Shown here: positions 34,275 to 43,277 of the stretch, piece by piece
How positions within the stretch are numbered: the stretch's first letter is position 1
Layout of the letters: every line of letters starts with the position of its first letter
Source: Palsa-1233 sp031367105
Lineage (GTDB): Bacteria; Gemmatimonadota; Gemmatimonadetes; Gemmatimonadales; GWC2-71-9
Assembly: GCA_031367105.1 (NCBI GenBank)
Contig: JANLPG010000080.1
Span: 1 to 45,694 of the forward strand
DNA: 45,694 nt
Reading direction: 5' to 3'
Notes under the pieces: generated by a model
Seen by the model: the letters and a program-made list of their open reading frames with translations, nothing else
What the model was told of the DNA's origin: nothing
The model's database searches: none
Program-made: the position numbers and the translations under genes

Positions 34275-36812
34275 ATGACCAAGATCCGTCCGACGCTGCT
34301 CACGCTGGCGCTCGCCGCCGCTGCGTGTCATCCGGCAGCCAGGCCCGCAGGTGCCCCGACCCCTGTCGCCGCGCGCCCCGCTGGCGTGCTGCCATCCCCC
34401 TCGGATAGTGCGGCGACACCGCGACCCGGTGGTGCTCCAGGCGCTGCTGCCGAGCCGAGCCCGCGTCCCTATGCGCGGGTGGTCACCGCCGAGGCGAAGA
34501 CGAAGTCGGGGCTTTTCAAGGCCCATCGGATCGGATCGAAACTCTACTTCGAAATTCCGCGGGGCGAGCTGAATCGCGATATGCTGCTGGCGACCGAAAT
34601 CGCGAAGACCACGGCCGGTGCGGGCTATGGCGGGCAGTCGCTCGGTGATGATGTGATCCGCTGGGAGCGACGCGACAATCGCATCCTGCTCCGCCTGCAG
34701 GATTACTCGATCATTTCATCCGACTCCACCAATCCGATCACGTCGGCGGTCAACAACGCCAACTATGCCCCGATTATGCGCGCGTTCAACGTTGAGAGTT
34801 GGGGACCGGACTCGGCGGCGGTGATCGACGTCACCTCGCTCTTCCTCGCGCCGCCCGCCGAGATGTCGCCGACCACCGCCTATCGCGGCAGTATCGACGC
34901 CTCCCGCTCGTTCCTGGCCAGCGTCGCGGCCTATCCCGAGAACATCAAGGTCACGGCTGACCTGACGGTCAACACTCCGCCGGCAGCTGGTCTCGGCGGG
35001 CCACCGACCGGGCGCTCCCTCCCGCCGAGTGCCACGCTGCAGATGGCGTGGTCGATCGTGCGACTGCCGGCCCAGCCGATGATGGCGCGACTGTTCGACA
35101 ATCGCGTCGGCTACTTCACGACTCGCACCACTGATTTCGGCCGAGCGGTGCAGAAGTCGGAGCAGCGGATCTTCATCACCCGCTACCGGCTCGAATGCTC
35201 CGACCAGAAGGTCGGCAATCTCTGCGTCCCGAAGAAGCCGATCGCCTATTATGTCGACCCGGCCACGCCGAGCTGGCTGGTACCCTGGGTGGTCAAGGCC
35301 ATCGAAAGCTGGCAGCCGGCGTTCGAGGCGGCTGGGTTCTCCAGGGGGATCGTCGCCAGGATGGCGCCGAGCAAGGCAGAAGATCCGGACTGGTCGGTGG
35401 AGGATGCGCGATACTCCGTGATCGACTGGCTACCCTCGACCACCGAGAATGCTGTCGGTCCCCACACTCACGATCCACGTTCGGGCGAAATCATCTCCGC
35501 CCATCTGCAGATCTATCACAACGTGATGAACCTGAATCGCGACTGGTACTGGACTCAGGTCGGTGCCCTCGATCCGCGCGCTCGCAAGCTCCCGCTTCCC
35601 GACTCGCTCGCGGGCCGACTGATGGAGTATATCGTGGCCCACGAGATCGGGCACTCGCTCGGCTTCCAGCACAATATGAAGGCCAGCGCGATGTACCCGG
35701 CCGACTCGATTCGCAATCGGGACTTCGTCCATCGGATGGGGCACACGCCGACGCTGATGGACTACTCGCGATACAACTACGTCGCCCAGCCCGAGGACAA
35801 CATTGCGCTGGAAGATCTGATCCCGCGCATCGGGCCGTACGATATCTGGGCGACGAAGTGGGGCTACCTGCCGATCGCCGAAGCGCGTACACCCGATGAG
35901 GAGCGCACTGCCCTCGACGCGCTGGCCCGTGAACAGGACGCGAAGCCGTGGCTGCGCTTCAGCACCAGTGATGCCGCCGGCTCGGATCCGCGCAACAATA
36001 CCGAGGCCGTCGGGGACGACGATGCGGTGAAGTCCACCGGCTACGGCCTGAAGAACGTCAAGCGGTTGGTTCCGATGCTGATTCCTGCCACGACCGGCAC
36101 GGCGACGGACGACTACGCCGATCTGAAGGAACTCTTCGGCCGGTTGGTGGGGCAGTGGGCTACGGAACTCCGCCACGTCGCGGTGATTCCTGGCAGTCGG
36201 GAGAGTCAGGAGAAGTACGTCTCGCAGCCCGGCGTGCGCTTCACACCGGTCAGTGCGGCACGCCAGCGAGATGCCGTGCGCTTCCTGAACGAGAACGCGT
36301 TCCAGACGCCGACCTTCTTCCTCCGACCGGAAATTCTCGATCGGATGCAGTCGGACGGTGCGATCAGAAGCATCAACGGCGCGCAATCGGGCATCCTCGG
36401 GACTCTGCTGAGCGATGCCAGGCTGTCGCGGATGATCGAGTGGGAGGCGCTCGGTAGCGGGGGCGCCGAGATGTATACGGCACCGGCGATGCTTGGAGAT
36501 GTGCGCCAGGGCATCTGGAGTGAACTGAGCGGCGGGTCGGTGAGGATCGATGCCTTCCGTCGCGCGCTGCAGCAGAGCTACATCGACGCGTTCCGGAACA
36601 AGGTGAACCCGCCGCCACTCCCCACCGGGCTCCCGCCCGGCTTCGTCATCACCTTACCGTCGAAGGATGTCCGGGCGCTCGCGCGGGCTGAGCTGCGGGC
36701 GCTGGATGCCCAGGTCATCAGCGCCACCGGAAAGTCCGGGAATGCGGAGACGCGGGCGCATCTTCAGGATATTCACAACAGCATCGACGACATCCTGAAC
36801 CCGAAGAAGTAA
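34275..36812 (+). CDS. zinc-dependent metalloprotease lipoprotein (DUF5117/DUF4953 type)
   Basis: The 845-aa product has a lipoprotein signal (MTKIRPTLLTLALAAAAC, Cys18) and a Pro/Ala-rich linker. A DUF5117-like domain (RGELNRDMLLATEIAKT ... GDDVIRWERRDNRILL) follows, then a metallopeptidase region with HEIGHSLGFQHN from residue 456, a metzincin-like HExxHxxGxxH site. A later DYSRYNYVAQPEDN is typical of this family. It is an envelope-exposed protease of unknown substrate. ATG at 34275 gives the lipoprotein signal. The next gene is also a metallopeptidase. Confidence 0.88.
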   Translation: MTKIRPTLLTLALAAAACHPAARPAGAPTPVAARPAGVLPSPSDSAATPRPGGAPGAAAEPSPRPYARVVTAEAKTKSGLFKAHRIGSKLYFEIPRGELNRDMLLATEIAKTTAGAGYGGQSLGDDVIRWERRDNRILLRLQDYSIISSDSTNPITSAVNNANYAPIMRAFNVESWGPDSAAVIDVTSLFLAPPAEMSPTTAYRGSIDASRSFLASVAAYPENIKVTADLTVNTPPAAGLGGPPTGRSLPPSATLQMAWSIVRLPAQPMMARLFDNRVGYFTTRTTDFGRAVQKSEQRIFITRYRLECSDQKVGNLCVPKKPIAYYVDPATPSWLVPWVVKAIESWQPAFEAAGFSRGIVARMAPSKAEDPDWSVEDARYSVIDWLPSTTENAVGPHTHDPRSGEIISAHLQIYHNVMNLNRDWYWTQVGALDPRARKLPLPDSLAGRLMEYIVAHEIGHSLGFQHNMKASAMYPADSIRNRDFVHRMGHTPTLMDYSRYNYVAQPEDNIALEDLIPRIGPYDIWATKWGYLPIAEARTPDEERTALDALAREQDAKPWLRFSTSDAAGSDPRNNTEAVGDDDAVKSTGYGLKNVKRLVPMLIPATTGTATDDYADLKELFGRLVGQWATELRHVAVIPGSRESQEKYVSQPGVRFTPVSAARQRDAVRFLNENAFQTPTFFLRPEILDRMQSDGAIRSINGAQSGILGTLLSDARLSRMIEWEALGSGGAEMYTAPAMLGDVRQGIWSELSGGSVRIDAFRRALQQSYIDAFRNKVNPPPLPTGLPPGFVITLPSKDVRALARAELRALDAQVISATGKSGNAETRAHLQDIHNSIDDILNPKK

Positions 36813-36822
36813 AATCGTGCGG

Positions 36823-36856
36823 GGGCGGCGGACTCCGGTCCGTCGCCCTGTTGTTC
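36823..36856 (+). terminator. terminator-like hairpin
   Basis: GGGCGGCGGA (36823-36832) pairs with TCCGTCGCCC (36839-36848), one G-U pair, around a 6-nt loop, followed by the weak T-rich tract TGTTGTTC. It lies 10 nt after the protease stop and 42 nt before the aminopeptidase start. Termination efficiency may be modest. Confidence 0.5.
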
Positions 36857-36890
36857 CCCAGCCGACAGCGCCCACCCCAGGAAGGCCCCG

Positions 36891-38813
36891 ATGTTCCGGA
36901 CGCATTTCGCCCCGCTCTTCCTGCTCCTCACCGTGCTGTCGCCAGGCGTGGCGGCCGGCCAGGGGCGGGGGGCCACCGTTGCCGATTCTTCGCCGTTCCG
37001 TCTCCTCGCCCTGCCTACGCCCAATGCGGTGCGTAACGCAGCCGGGCGTCCCGCGACGGGGTATTGGCAGCAGCGCGCAGACTACCGAATCGCGGCAACA
37101 CTCGACGTGACCCGGAACCGGCTCAGCGGACAGGAGACGATTCACTATGTCAACACGTCGCCCGACCGGCTTCCCTACCTCTGGCTCTTCGTGGAGCAGA
37201 ACCTCTGTGCGACGGAGTCGGTCACCAACCAGCTGAATCAGCCGCCGCTGGTCTTCCTGGGCAGCAGCTTTGATTTTTCCTGCCAGGGCTTCAAGGGGGG
37301 CGTGACGCTTGAGTCGGTGAGCGTCCGGGGCGTGGCGATCACGCCGTTGGTGACCGGCACCACGATGCGGCTGGACTTGCCGCGGGCGCTCGCATCGGGA
37401 GACAGCGCGGATGTCGCCATTGCGTGGCATTTCGACGTCCCGCCGCAGGGCGGAGGCCGGATGGGACACGACGGGCCGCTTTACGAAATCGCGCAGTGGT
37501 ATCCGCGGGTGGCGGTGTATGACGACGTCCGCGGCTGGAACCACGAGCCGTACATCGGGGCAGGGGAGTTCTACCTCGAATACGGCAAGTTTGACGTGAC
37601 CCTCACGGTGCCAGCCACCCATATCGTGGCCGCCACCGGCCAGTTGAGGAACCCCGAGGCCGTGCTCACACCGACCCAGCGCGCCCGCCTGGTGCAGGCG
37701 CGCCGGTCGGAGGCGCCGGTGGCGATCATCACCCGGGATGAAGCGGGCAACGCCGCGAAGACCCGCCCGGCCACCAGCGGCACGCTGACCTGGCACTTTA
37801 CTGCCGACAGTGTGCGCGACTTCGCCTTCGCGGCAGGCCCGGCCTTCCGCTGGGACGCCAGCAACTACGACGGCATCCTGATCGAGACCCTCTATCGGAC
37901 GTCGGCCGACAAATGGGAAGAAGCCAACCAGATGGCACGGGAAAGCATCAAGTATTTCAGTGAGCAGTGGTATCGCTATCCCTACTCCCACGCGACCACC
38001 ATCGAGGGGCCGATCGAAGGGATGGAATATCCGATGCTGACGTTCGTCCCGAACGGCCCCACGCGGGAGGAGACGCAATGGGTCGTGGCACACGAATTCG
38101 GGCACGAATGGTTTCCAATGGTGGTGGGGAGCAACGAGCGGCTCTATCCCTGGATGGATGAGGGCTTCAATACCTTCATCGACCTCGCCAACACCGCGAA
38201 ATACTTTCAGGGAACGCGGTACGGCGACTCGATCGAGGTGCATCCGTTGCACCTCTACCTCGATCACGCCGTCCCAGGCGCGGAGCAGCCGATGATCACC
38301 AAGCCGACCGAGGTCCGTGACCTCTTCTGGGGCGGCTACCAGAAGCCTGCCCTGATGCTGCAGATGCTCCGCTACGAGGTGCTCGGCAAGGAGCGCTTCG
38401 ACAGCGCCTTCCGCGAGTACATCCGCACCTGGGCCTTCAAACATCCCACCCCGGCCGACTTCTTCCGACTGATGCGCGACCAGAGCGGGATGGAGCTCGA
38501 CTGGTTCTGGCGCGGCTGGGTGTTGAGCACGGCGCGCCTCGATCAGGCGATCGACTCGGTCAGCCGGAAGCCGGCTGGCGGCAGCGTGATCCACTTGTCG
38601 AACCGTGGCGCGATGGTAATGCCGCTGGCGCTCACCATCACCTTCGACGATGGTACCAGCCACCTGGTTCGCCTCCCGGTGGAGATGTGGAACCTCGGCG
38701 ACCACTTCGACTATCAGTTGCCGGACTCACGGCGAATCGCTGCGGTCGAGATCGATGCCGCACGCGCCCTCCCGGACATTGAGCGGAAGAACAACCGCTG
38801 GAGCACGCCCTGA
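36891..38813 (+). CDS. secreted M1-family metallopeptidase (aminopeptidase-like)
   Basis: The 640-aa protein has a signal peptide (MFRTHFAPLFLLLTVLSPGVAAG), an N-terminal beta-saddle domain, and a gluzincin catalytic domain with HEFGH at residues 401-405 and the third zinc ligand Glu424 in WMDEGFN. This is exactly the HExxH-X18-E spacing of M1 peptidases. The exopeptidase motif GAMEN is replaced by GPIEGMEYP, so strict aminopeptidase activity is likely but not certain. ATG at 36891 has AGGAAGG upstream. The stop abuts the next ATG. Confidence 0.92.
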   Translation: MFRTHFAPLFLLLTVLSPGVAAGQGRGATVADSSPFRLLALPTPNAVRNAAGRPATGYWQQRADYRIAATLDVTRNRLSGQETIHYVNTSPDRLPYLWLFVEQNLCATESVTNQLNQPPLVFLGSSFDFSCQGFKGGVTLESVSVRGVAITPLVTGTTMRLDLPRALASGDSADVAIAWHFDVPPQGGGRMGHDGPLYEIAQWYPRVAVYDDVRGWNHEPYIGAGEFYLEYGKFDVTLTVPATHIVAATGQLRNPEAVLTPTQRARLVQARRSEAPVAIITRDEAGNAAKTRPATSGTLTWHFTADSVRDFAFAAGPAFRWDASNYDGILIETLYRTSADKWEEANQMARESIKYFSEQWYRYPYSHATTIEGPIEGMEYPMLTFVPNGPTREETQWVVAHEFGHEWFPMVVGSNERLYPWMDEGFNTFIDLANTAKYFQGTRYGDSIEVHPLHLYLDHAVPGAEQPMITKPTEVRDLFWGGYQKPALMLQMLRYEVLGKERFDSAFREYIRTWAFKHPTPADFFRLMRDQSGMELDWFWRGWVLSTARLDQAIDSVSRKPAGGSVIHLSNRGAMVMPLALTITFDDGTSHLVRLPVEMWNLGDHFDYQLPDSRRIAAVEIDAARALPDIERKNNRWSTP

Positions 38814-41279
38814 ATGCGCGCACTCCACGCCGTCCTCGCAGTGCTGCTCCTCGGGGCCTGTCGCGCGACCGCGCCGAGCGTCGCCGGCGCCCCAGACAAC
38901 CTCGGCGCGCGCACCCGCCTCCCCACCGGGCGCACCCTGGACCCCGCAGGAATCTCCCACCCGCTGGGCTCGCTGCCCCTCACCATCCTTCGTGCACCCG
39001 ATAGCGGCTACGTGGTGGTACTCAGCGGCTTCAACGAACAGGGCATCCAGCTCCTCAACAATGACGGCACGGTGCGGCAGACCCTGCCGCAGGCCGCTGC
39101 CTTTCTCGGCGCCGTGTTCGCCCCGGACGGGCGCACGCTGTATGTCAGCGGTGGCAATCAGGATGTGGTCTATCGCTATGCCTGGGCCGCGGGACTGGCC
39201 CGACTGACCGACTCACTGCCCCTCGCCCCGAAGGCGCCCAAGGCCGACGGGAAACGCTACCCCGCGGGACTCGGGCTCTCCCCCGACGGACGGTTTCTCT
39301 ACGTCGCCGAGAACCTCGCCGACACGCTTGCGGTAATCGAGCTGAGCAGTGGCACGGTCGTGCAGCGGCTCCCGACGGGACGCTATCCGTACGGGGTGGT
39401 GGTCGCTGCCAACGGTGACGTCTTCGTGTCGTCGTGGAATGGGAGGACCGTCCTCGCGTTCACCGCAGCTGGTCCGGTGCTGCGCGAGGTGGCCGAGATT
39501 CCTGCGGGTCGGCATCCCTCGGCGTTACTCCTCAACCACGCCGGGACTCGGCTGTTCGTGGCTTCCGCCAGCACCGATCGGGTCACCGTGATCGACGCCA
39601 GGCGGTATGCGCGACTCGGCGAATTGCGTGACCCCCCGCCAGCGGGTCCTGAGGAGGGGAGCACGCCGAACGGACTGGCCCTTTCGGCGGACGACACGCG
39701 GCTGTTTGTGGCCGAGGGCGATGCCAACGCCGTAGCGGTGTTCGACCTCACTCCCTCCTTCTCGGGAGTGGCGACCGCTGCGGGAAGCGATTCCCTCGCC
39801 GGCAGGATCCCGACCCAGTGGTACCCCACCGCAATCGTCGTCGCGGGCGACACGCTACTGGTGACCAACGGCAAGGGGAGCGGCACGCGCGCCAATCCCG
39901 ATGGGCCGGGGCCTCGCCTCTCCCAGGAATTCAGGGGGAGTGGCAAGAACTCCACTCAGGCACAGATCACGGGCTCCGTGTCGGTCAGCCTGACAGCGCG
40001 GCTCGACCGCAAGGCGTTGGCGCGACTCTCGGCTCGGGTCGCGCGCGCCAACCGCTGGGAGGCGACGACGACCGGTCGGATGCGCTACCCGCCGATCGAA
40101 CACGTGGTGTATATCATCAAGGAAAACCGTACCTACGACCAGCTCTTCGGTGACTTGCGGCAAGCCGACGGTGATACCTCGCTGGTCTATTTCGGGCGGG
40201 CCATCTCACCCAACCATCACGCACTCGCCGAACGCTTCGGCATCTACGACCGCTTCTTCGTGAACGCGGAAGTGAGTCCCGACGGGCACAACTGGTCGAT
40301 GGCCGCGTATACCAGCGACTATCTCCAGAAGACGCTGCCATCGAACTACTCGAGTCGGGGGCGAAGTTACGACTACGAAGGGACCAATCGCGGGTGGGGT
40401 CCCGATCACGAGATCGATGACGACGTCAACGAGCCGGCCAGTGGGTACCTCTGGGATCTGGCGGCGCGCAAGGGGATCACCTTCCGGAACTACGGCGAGT
40501 TTGTGATTGGCGAAGGGATGGATCGCGACAAGCTGCCCAGCGGATACACCGGACTCAAGCCGTTTCTCAAGCGCCACACCAACGTGAAGTTTCCCGCCTA
40601 CGACCTTGGTATCCTCGATCAGCGGCGGGCCGATATCTGGCTCGAAGAATTCGCCGAGCACGTGCGCGCGGGCGTGATGCCGCAACTCGAGATCGTGCGG
40701 TTGCCCAACGATCATACCCAGGGGCTGCGGGCGAATGCTCCGTCTCCCCAGGCGATGATGGCCGACAACGATCTGGCGCTCGGCCGAATCATCGCGGCGC
40801 TCTCGCGCTCCCCGTTCTGGCGCACCACCGCGGTGTTCGTCCTCGAGGATGATGCGCAGAACGGGCCGGACCACGTCGACAGTCATCGGTCGCCGATGCT
40901 GGTGATTTCGCCCTGGACCGCCGGGGGCGTGCTCCATCGGTATGCCAATACCACCGATGTTCTCCGTACCATCGAGGAGCTGCTCGGCCTCGACGCGTTG
41001 TCGCAATTCGATCACTACGGCAGGGCACTGCGGGAGATCTGGCGGGACACCCCCGACCTCCGCCCGTATGACGTCCTCACCTCGGTCATTCCGCTCAACG
41101 AGCGGAATCCGGCACGAGGCGCAGGAGCCGCGGCGTCGGCCCGGCTGCGGCTCGACGTCGAGGACCGCGCTGATGAGGATGCGTTCAACCGCATCCTCTG
41201 GCTCGCGGCAAAGGGTGCCACGCGGCCCTATCCCGGAAGCCGCCGGATGTCGCTCCTCGACGGAATCCGCGGACAATGA
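38814..41279 (+). CDS. beta-propeller/phosphoesterase fusion lipoprotein
   Basis: The 821-aa product starts with a lipoprotein signal (MRALHAVLAVLLLGAC, Cys16). Residues ~40-400 form YVTN-type propeller blades (GLGLSPDGRFLYVAENLADTLAVIEL; GLALSADDTRLFVAEGDANAVAVFDL). The C-terminal half is an alkaline-phosphatase-superfamily phosphoesterase related to phospholipase C/acid phosphatase AcpA. ENRTYDQLFGDL lies near residue 437 and later metal-site sequences are EDDAQNGPDHVDSHRSP. Such YVTN-phosphoesterase fusions occur in other soil bacteria; substrate unknown. Its stop overlaps the following ATG. Confidence 0.88.
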   Translation: MRALHAVLAVLLLGACRATAPSVAGAPDNLGARTRLPTGRTLDPAGISHPLGSLPLTILRAPDSGYVVVLSGFNEQGIQLLNNDGTVRQTLPQAAAFLGAVFAPDGRTLYVSGGNQDVVYRYAWAAGLARLTDSLPLAPKAPKADGKRYPAGLGLSPDGRFLYVAENLADTLAVIELSSGTVVQRLPTGRYPYGVVVAANGDVFVSSWNGRTVLAFTAAGPVLREVAEIPAGRHPSALLLNHAGTRLFVASASTDRVTVIDARRYARLGELRDPPPAGPEEGSTPNGLALSADDTRLFVAEGDANAVAVFDLTPSFSGVATAAGSDSLAGRIPTQWYPTAIVVAGDTLLVTNGKGSGTRANPDGPGPRLSQEFRGSGKNSTQAQITGSVSVSLTARLDRKALARLSARVARANRWEATTTGRMRYPPIEHVVYIIKENRTYDQLFGDLRQADGDTSLVYFGRAISPNHHALAERFGIYDRFFVNAEVSPDGHNWSMAAYTSDYLQKTLPSNYSSRGRSYDYEGTNRGWGPDHEIDDDVNEPASGYLWDLAARKGITFRNYGEFVIGEGMDRDKLPSGYTGLKPFLKRHTNVKFPAYDLGILDQRRADIWLEEFAEHVRAGVMPQLEIVRLPNDHTQGLRANAPSPQAMMADNDLALGRIIAALSRSPFWRTTAVFVLEDDAQNGPDHVDSHRSPMLVISPWTAGGVLHRYANTTDVLRTIEELLGLDALSQFDHYGRALREIWRDTPDLRPYDVLTSVIPLNERNPARGAGAAASARLRLDVEDRADEDAFNRILWLAAKGATRPYPGSRRMSLLDGIRGQ

Positions 41280-42874
41280 AACTCCGCGAGGCCGATTGGC
41301 TCGCGCTCCTGCTGGTCGCGATCTGCCTGATCCTCGGCGTGGCCAGCCACAACGCGCTCAATCCCGATGGCGTGGCGTACCTCGATCTGGCCGAGCGGCT
41401 GCGCGACGGCGACTGGTCCCATTTCGTGCAGGGGTACTGGTCGCCACTCTATCCCGTGCTCATCGCCGTCGCAGCAGTGCTGACTGGCCGCGAAGGTCCG
41501 GCACTCATCGGCCTGGTGCATCTCCTCAACACCCTGATCGCGATCTTCGGCGTAGCGGTCATCTGGCGAATGGCGCGCCGTAGCAATAACCAATACTTCT
41601 GCCGGGGCGCGTTCGCCGCCTTGCTGGTGTCCAGCGCCGAAGCGCCGCGACTGGAAGCGGTGACACCCGACCTGCTCCTCGTCGCAATGGTCGCCCTCAT
41701 CGGTGACGAGCTGCTCTTCTTCGGTGGCAAGCGGTGGCTCCGATTGGGAGTGTGGTTGGGACTCGCCTTTCTGGCGAAAACCAGTATGTGGCCGTGGTTG
41801 CTGGTCGCCACGATCGTGCGACTGGTGTTGCCAGGTGGCCGGATCGGGCGGGGGGCCGCCGCGAAGTCGGCGACGGTCTGTGCCGGGCTGATGCTGCTCT
41901 GGCTGGTACCGATGAGTAGCCGCTACGGCGGGCCAACCTTCGGGTCCTCGGCGCCGCTCAACGCCTGCTGGTATATGCGGGAGTGCGACACGCGCTCGCC
42001 CGACACGCACAGTGGTGAGCACCGCCTCTATCGGGTGATCACGACCGGAGCATCGCAGGCAACCGTGGCCGCGATCGGCGGAACGCCCTGGACCTACTTG
42101 CCGTGGTCGGATCCTACCGCCTGGTCGGAGGGACTCATCACCGCGAGGCGTGTCACGCCCGATCTTCCACAGCATCTCCTGTACGCCGCCAAACAATTCC
42201 TTATGGTGGTGGGCGTCTGGATGCCCCACGTCTGGCTCGGGATCCTGTTGCCGGTCGCCTGGATCACTCGCCGTCGCGGTCGTTGGCGCGAACTCAGGGG
42301 TGCATCTCGCGATGCCGGGATGGTGATGTTCCTCGGAACACTGGGCATCCTCCAGTTCGTGGTGGTGCACGTCGAGCCGCGGCTGGTGGCGCCGTTTGTC
42401 CTGCTTTTCGCACTCGGTGCGCTCGCCTGGCTCGCTGGCGTGCCGACCTCGGCGGGCGACCAGCCTGCGGGCCCGGCAATGCCGCGCAAGCTGGTGCTGG
42501 CACTCTCCTGGCTGGGCCTGGTGGCGGCACTGCCGCGATCCGTCATCCACGCCGCCGATCAGTGGACCACCGCCCGGCTCACCGAAGAGCGGCGGGCGAT
42601 GATCACCACGGCCGAGGCCGCACAGAACCCGCCGCGTACCGGCCCTCGGCGAATCGCGGTGATTGGCAAGGTGTTTCCGATCTTGACCGAGGCGTACCGG
42701 CTGGGCGGGAAGATCGAGTGGCAGGTATTCCGTCCCACGGTGCCAGCGATACTCGACTGGCCGGCACAGGATCAGCAGGCATTGGTCGGGTGGCTGGCTG
42801 CGCAGGGGGCGACCGAAGCGTGGCTCAGCAAGCCCGGCGGCTCCTTCTCGATCCTCCCGCTCACGCCGCAGTGA
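41276..42874 (+). CDS. polytopic membrane protein, GT-C (ArnT/PMT-like) glycosyltransferase candidate
   Basis: The 532-aa protein has about ten hydrophobic segments and a first periplasmic loop with NPDGVAYLDLAERLRDGDW, where the acidic residues resemble the catalytic site of GT-C lipid-linked sugar transferases. The C-terminal ~90 residues are soluble. Sequence similarity to a defined family is weak by eye, so donor and acceptor are unknown. ATG at 41276 overlaps the phosphoesterase stop (ATGA). Confidence 0.7.
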   Translation: MKLREADWLALLLVAICLILGVASHNALNPDGVAYLDLAERLRDGDWSHFVQGYWSPLYPVLIAVAAVLTGREGPALIGLVHLLNTLIAIFGVAVIWRMARRSNNQYFCRGAFAALLVSSAEAPRLEAVTPDLLLVAMVALIGDELLFFGGKRWLRLGVWLGLAFLAKTSMWPWLLVATIVRLVLPGGRIGRGAAAKSATVCAGLMLLWLVPMSSRYGGPTFGSSAPLNACWYMRECDTRSPDTHSGEHRLYRVITTGASQATVAAIGGTPWTYLPWSDPTAWSEGLITARRVTPDLPQHLLYAAKQFLMVVGVWMPHVWLGILLPVAWITRRRGRWRELRGASRDAGMVMFLGTLGILQFVVVHVEPRLVAPFVLLFALGALAWLAGVPTSAGDQPAGPAMPRKLVLALSWLGLVAALPRSVIHAADQWTTARLTEERRAMITTAEAAQNPPRTGPRRIAVIGKVFPILTEAYRLGGKIEWQVFRPTVPAILDWPAQDQQALVGWLAAQGATEAWLSKPGGSFSILPLTPQ

Positions 42875-42918
42875 GGCGCCCGGGCCTTGCCCACGAGCCC
42901 GCGTCAGTCCACTTTTGC

Positions 42919-42934
42919 GTCCCCGAAAGGGGAC
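42919..42934 (+). other. GNRA-capped hairpin just upstream of tRNA-Ser
   Basis: GTCCCC (42919-42924), loop GAAA, GGGGAC (42929-42934) is a perfect 6-bp stem with a GNRA tetraloop. It ends 2 nt before the tRNA. No U-tract follows, so it is not an intrinsic terminator. It may be a processing or stability element. Confidence 0.5.
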
Positions 42935-42936
42935 CA

Positions 42937-43023
42937 GGACAGGTGTCCGAGTGGTTGAAGGAACCGGTCTCGAAAACCGGCAAACCCGAAAGGGTTTCGA
43001 GGGTTCGAATCCCTCCCTGTCCG
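42937..43023 (+). tRNA. tRNA-Ser (anticodon CGA)
   Basis: The cloverleaf is complete. The acceptor stem GGACAGG pairs with CCTGTCC (43016-43022) with discriminator G. The anticodon stem CCGGT/ACCGG encloses loop CTCGAAA with anticodon CGA (reads UCG). There is a long variable arm (ACCCGAAAGGGTT) typical of class II tRNA-Ser, and a T-arm GAGGGTTCGAATCCCTC. The 3' CCA is not encoded directly after the discriminator. Confidence 0.97.
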
Positions 43024-43040
43024 TCCACTATCTTCCCACT

Positions 43041-43217
43041 ATGATCTTCAGCCTCCTCGCCACGATTCAGGCCAACACCCCGGGCGACTGCCTGCTGACG
43101 GGGCTGTGTGGACTCGTGATCCCCACTCCGCTGGTAGCCCCTGGGGTGCTGTGGGTTGCGACCGGGTTGGTGGTTGGCGGGCTCTGGGGGCTGCGCCGGC
43201 TCCACCCACGACGCTGA
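43041..43217 (+). CDS. small hydrophobic ORF, doubtful
   Basis: This 58-codon ORF begins 18 nt after the tRNA. It would encode a mostly hydrophobic peptide with a probable transmembrane helix (PLVAPGVLWVATGLVVGGLWGL) and a basic C-terminus (RRLHPRR), a composition common in real small membrane proteins. No ribosome binding site precedes the ATG, and no family is recognised. It may be spurious; the gap it fills (43024-43277) otherwise holds only the putative promoter below. Confidence 0.35.
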   Translation: MIFSLLATIQANTPGDCLLTGLCGLVIPTPLVAPGVLWVATGLVVGGLWGLRRLHPRR

Positions 43218-43219
43218 GC

Positions 43220-43249
43220 TTCACCGAGTCGGCCGGGCCGACCGATACT
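43220..43249 (+). promoter_or_regulatory. candidate promoter for the G8-domain lipoprotein
   Basis: TTCACC (43220-43225) and GATACT (43244-43249) are spaced by 18 nt, 28 nt before the proposed GTG start. The spacer contains a short palindrome, CGGCCGGGCCG. The match to sigma-70 consensus is moderate. Confidence 0.3.
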
Positions 43250-43277
43250 TCACGGGATGCCACGTCCGGAGGGACTC

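Noticed and set aside
36654..38705. Long open frame on the - strand opposite the M1 peptidase (over 680 codons)
   Set aside because: It is an antisense shadow in GC-rich DNA; the + strand frame has full M1 motifs and a signal peptide, the - strand product resembles no family.
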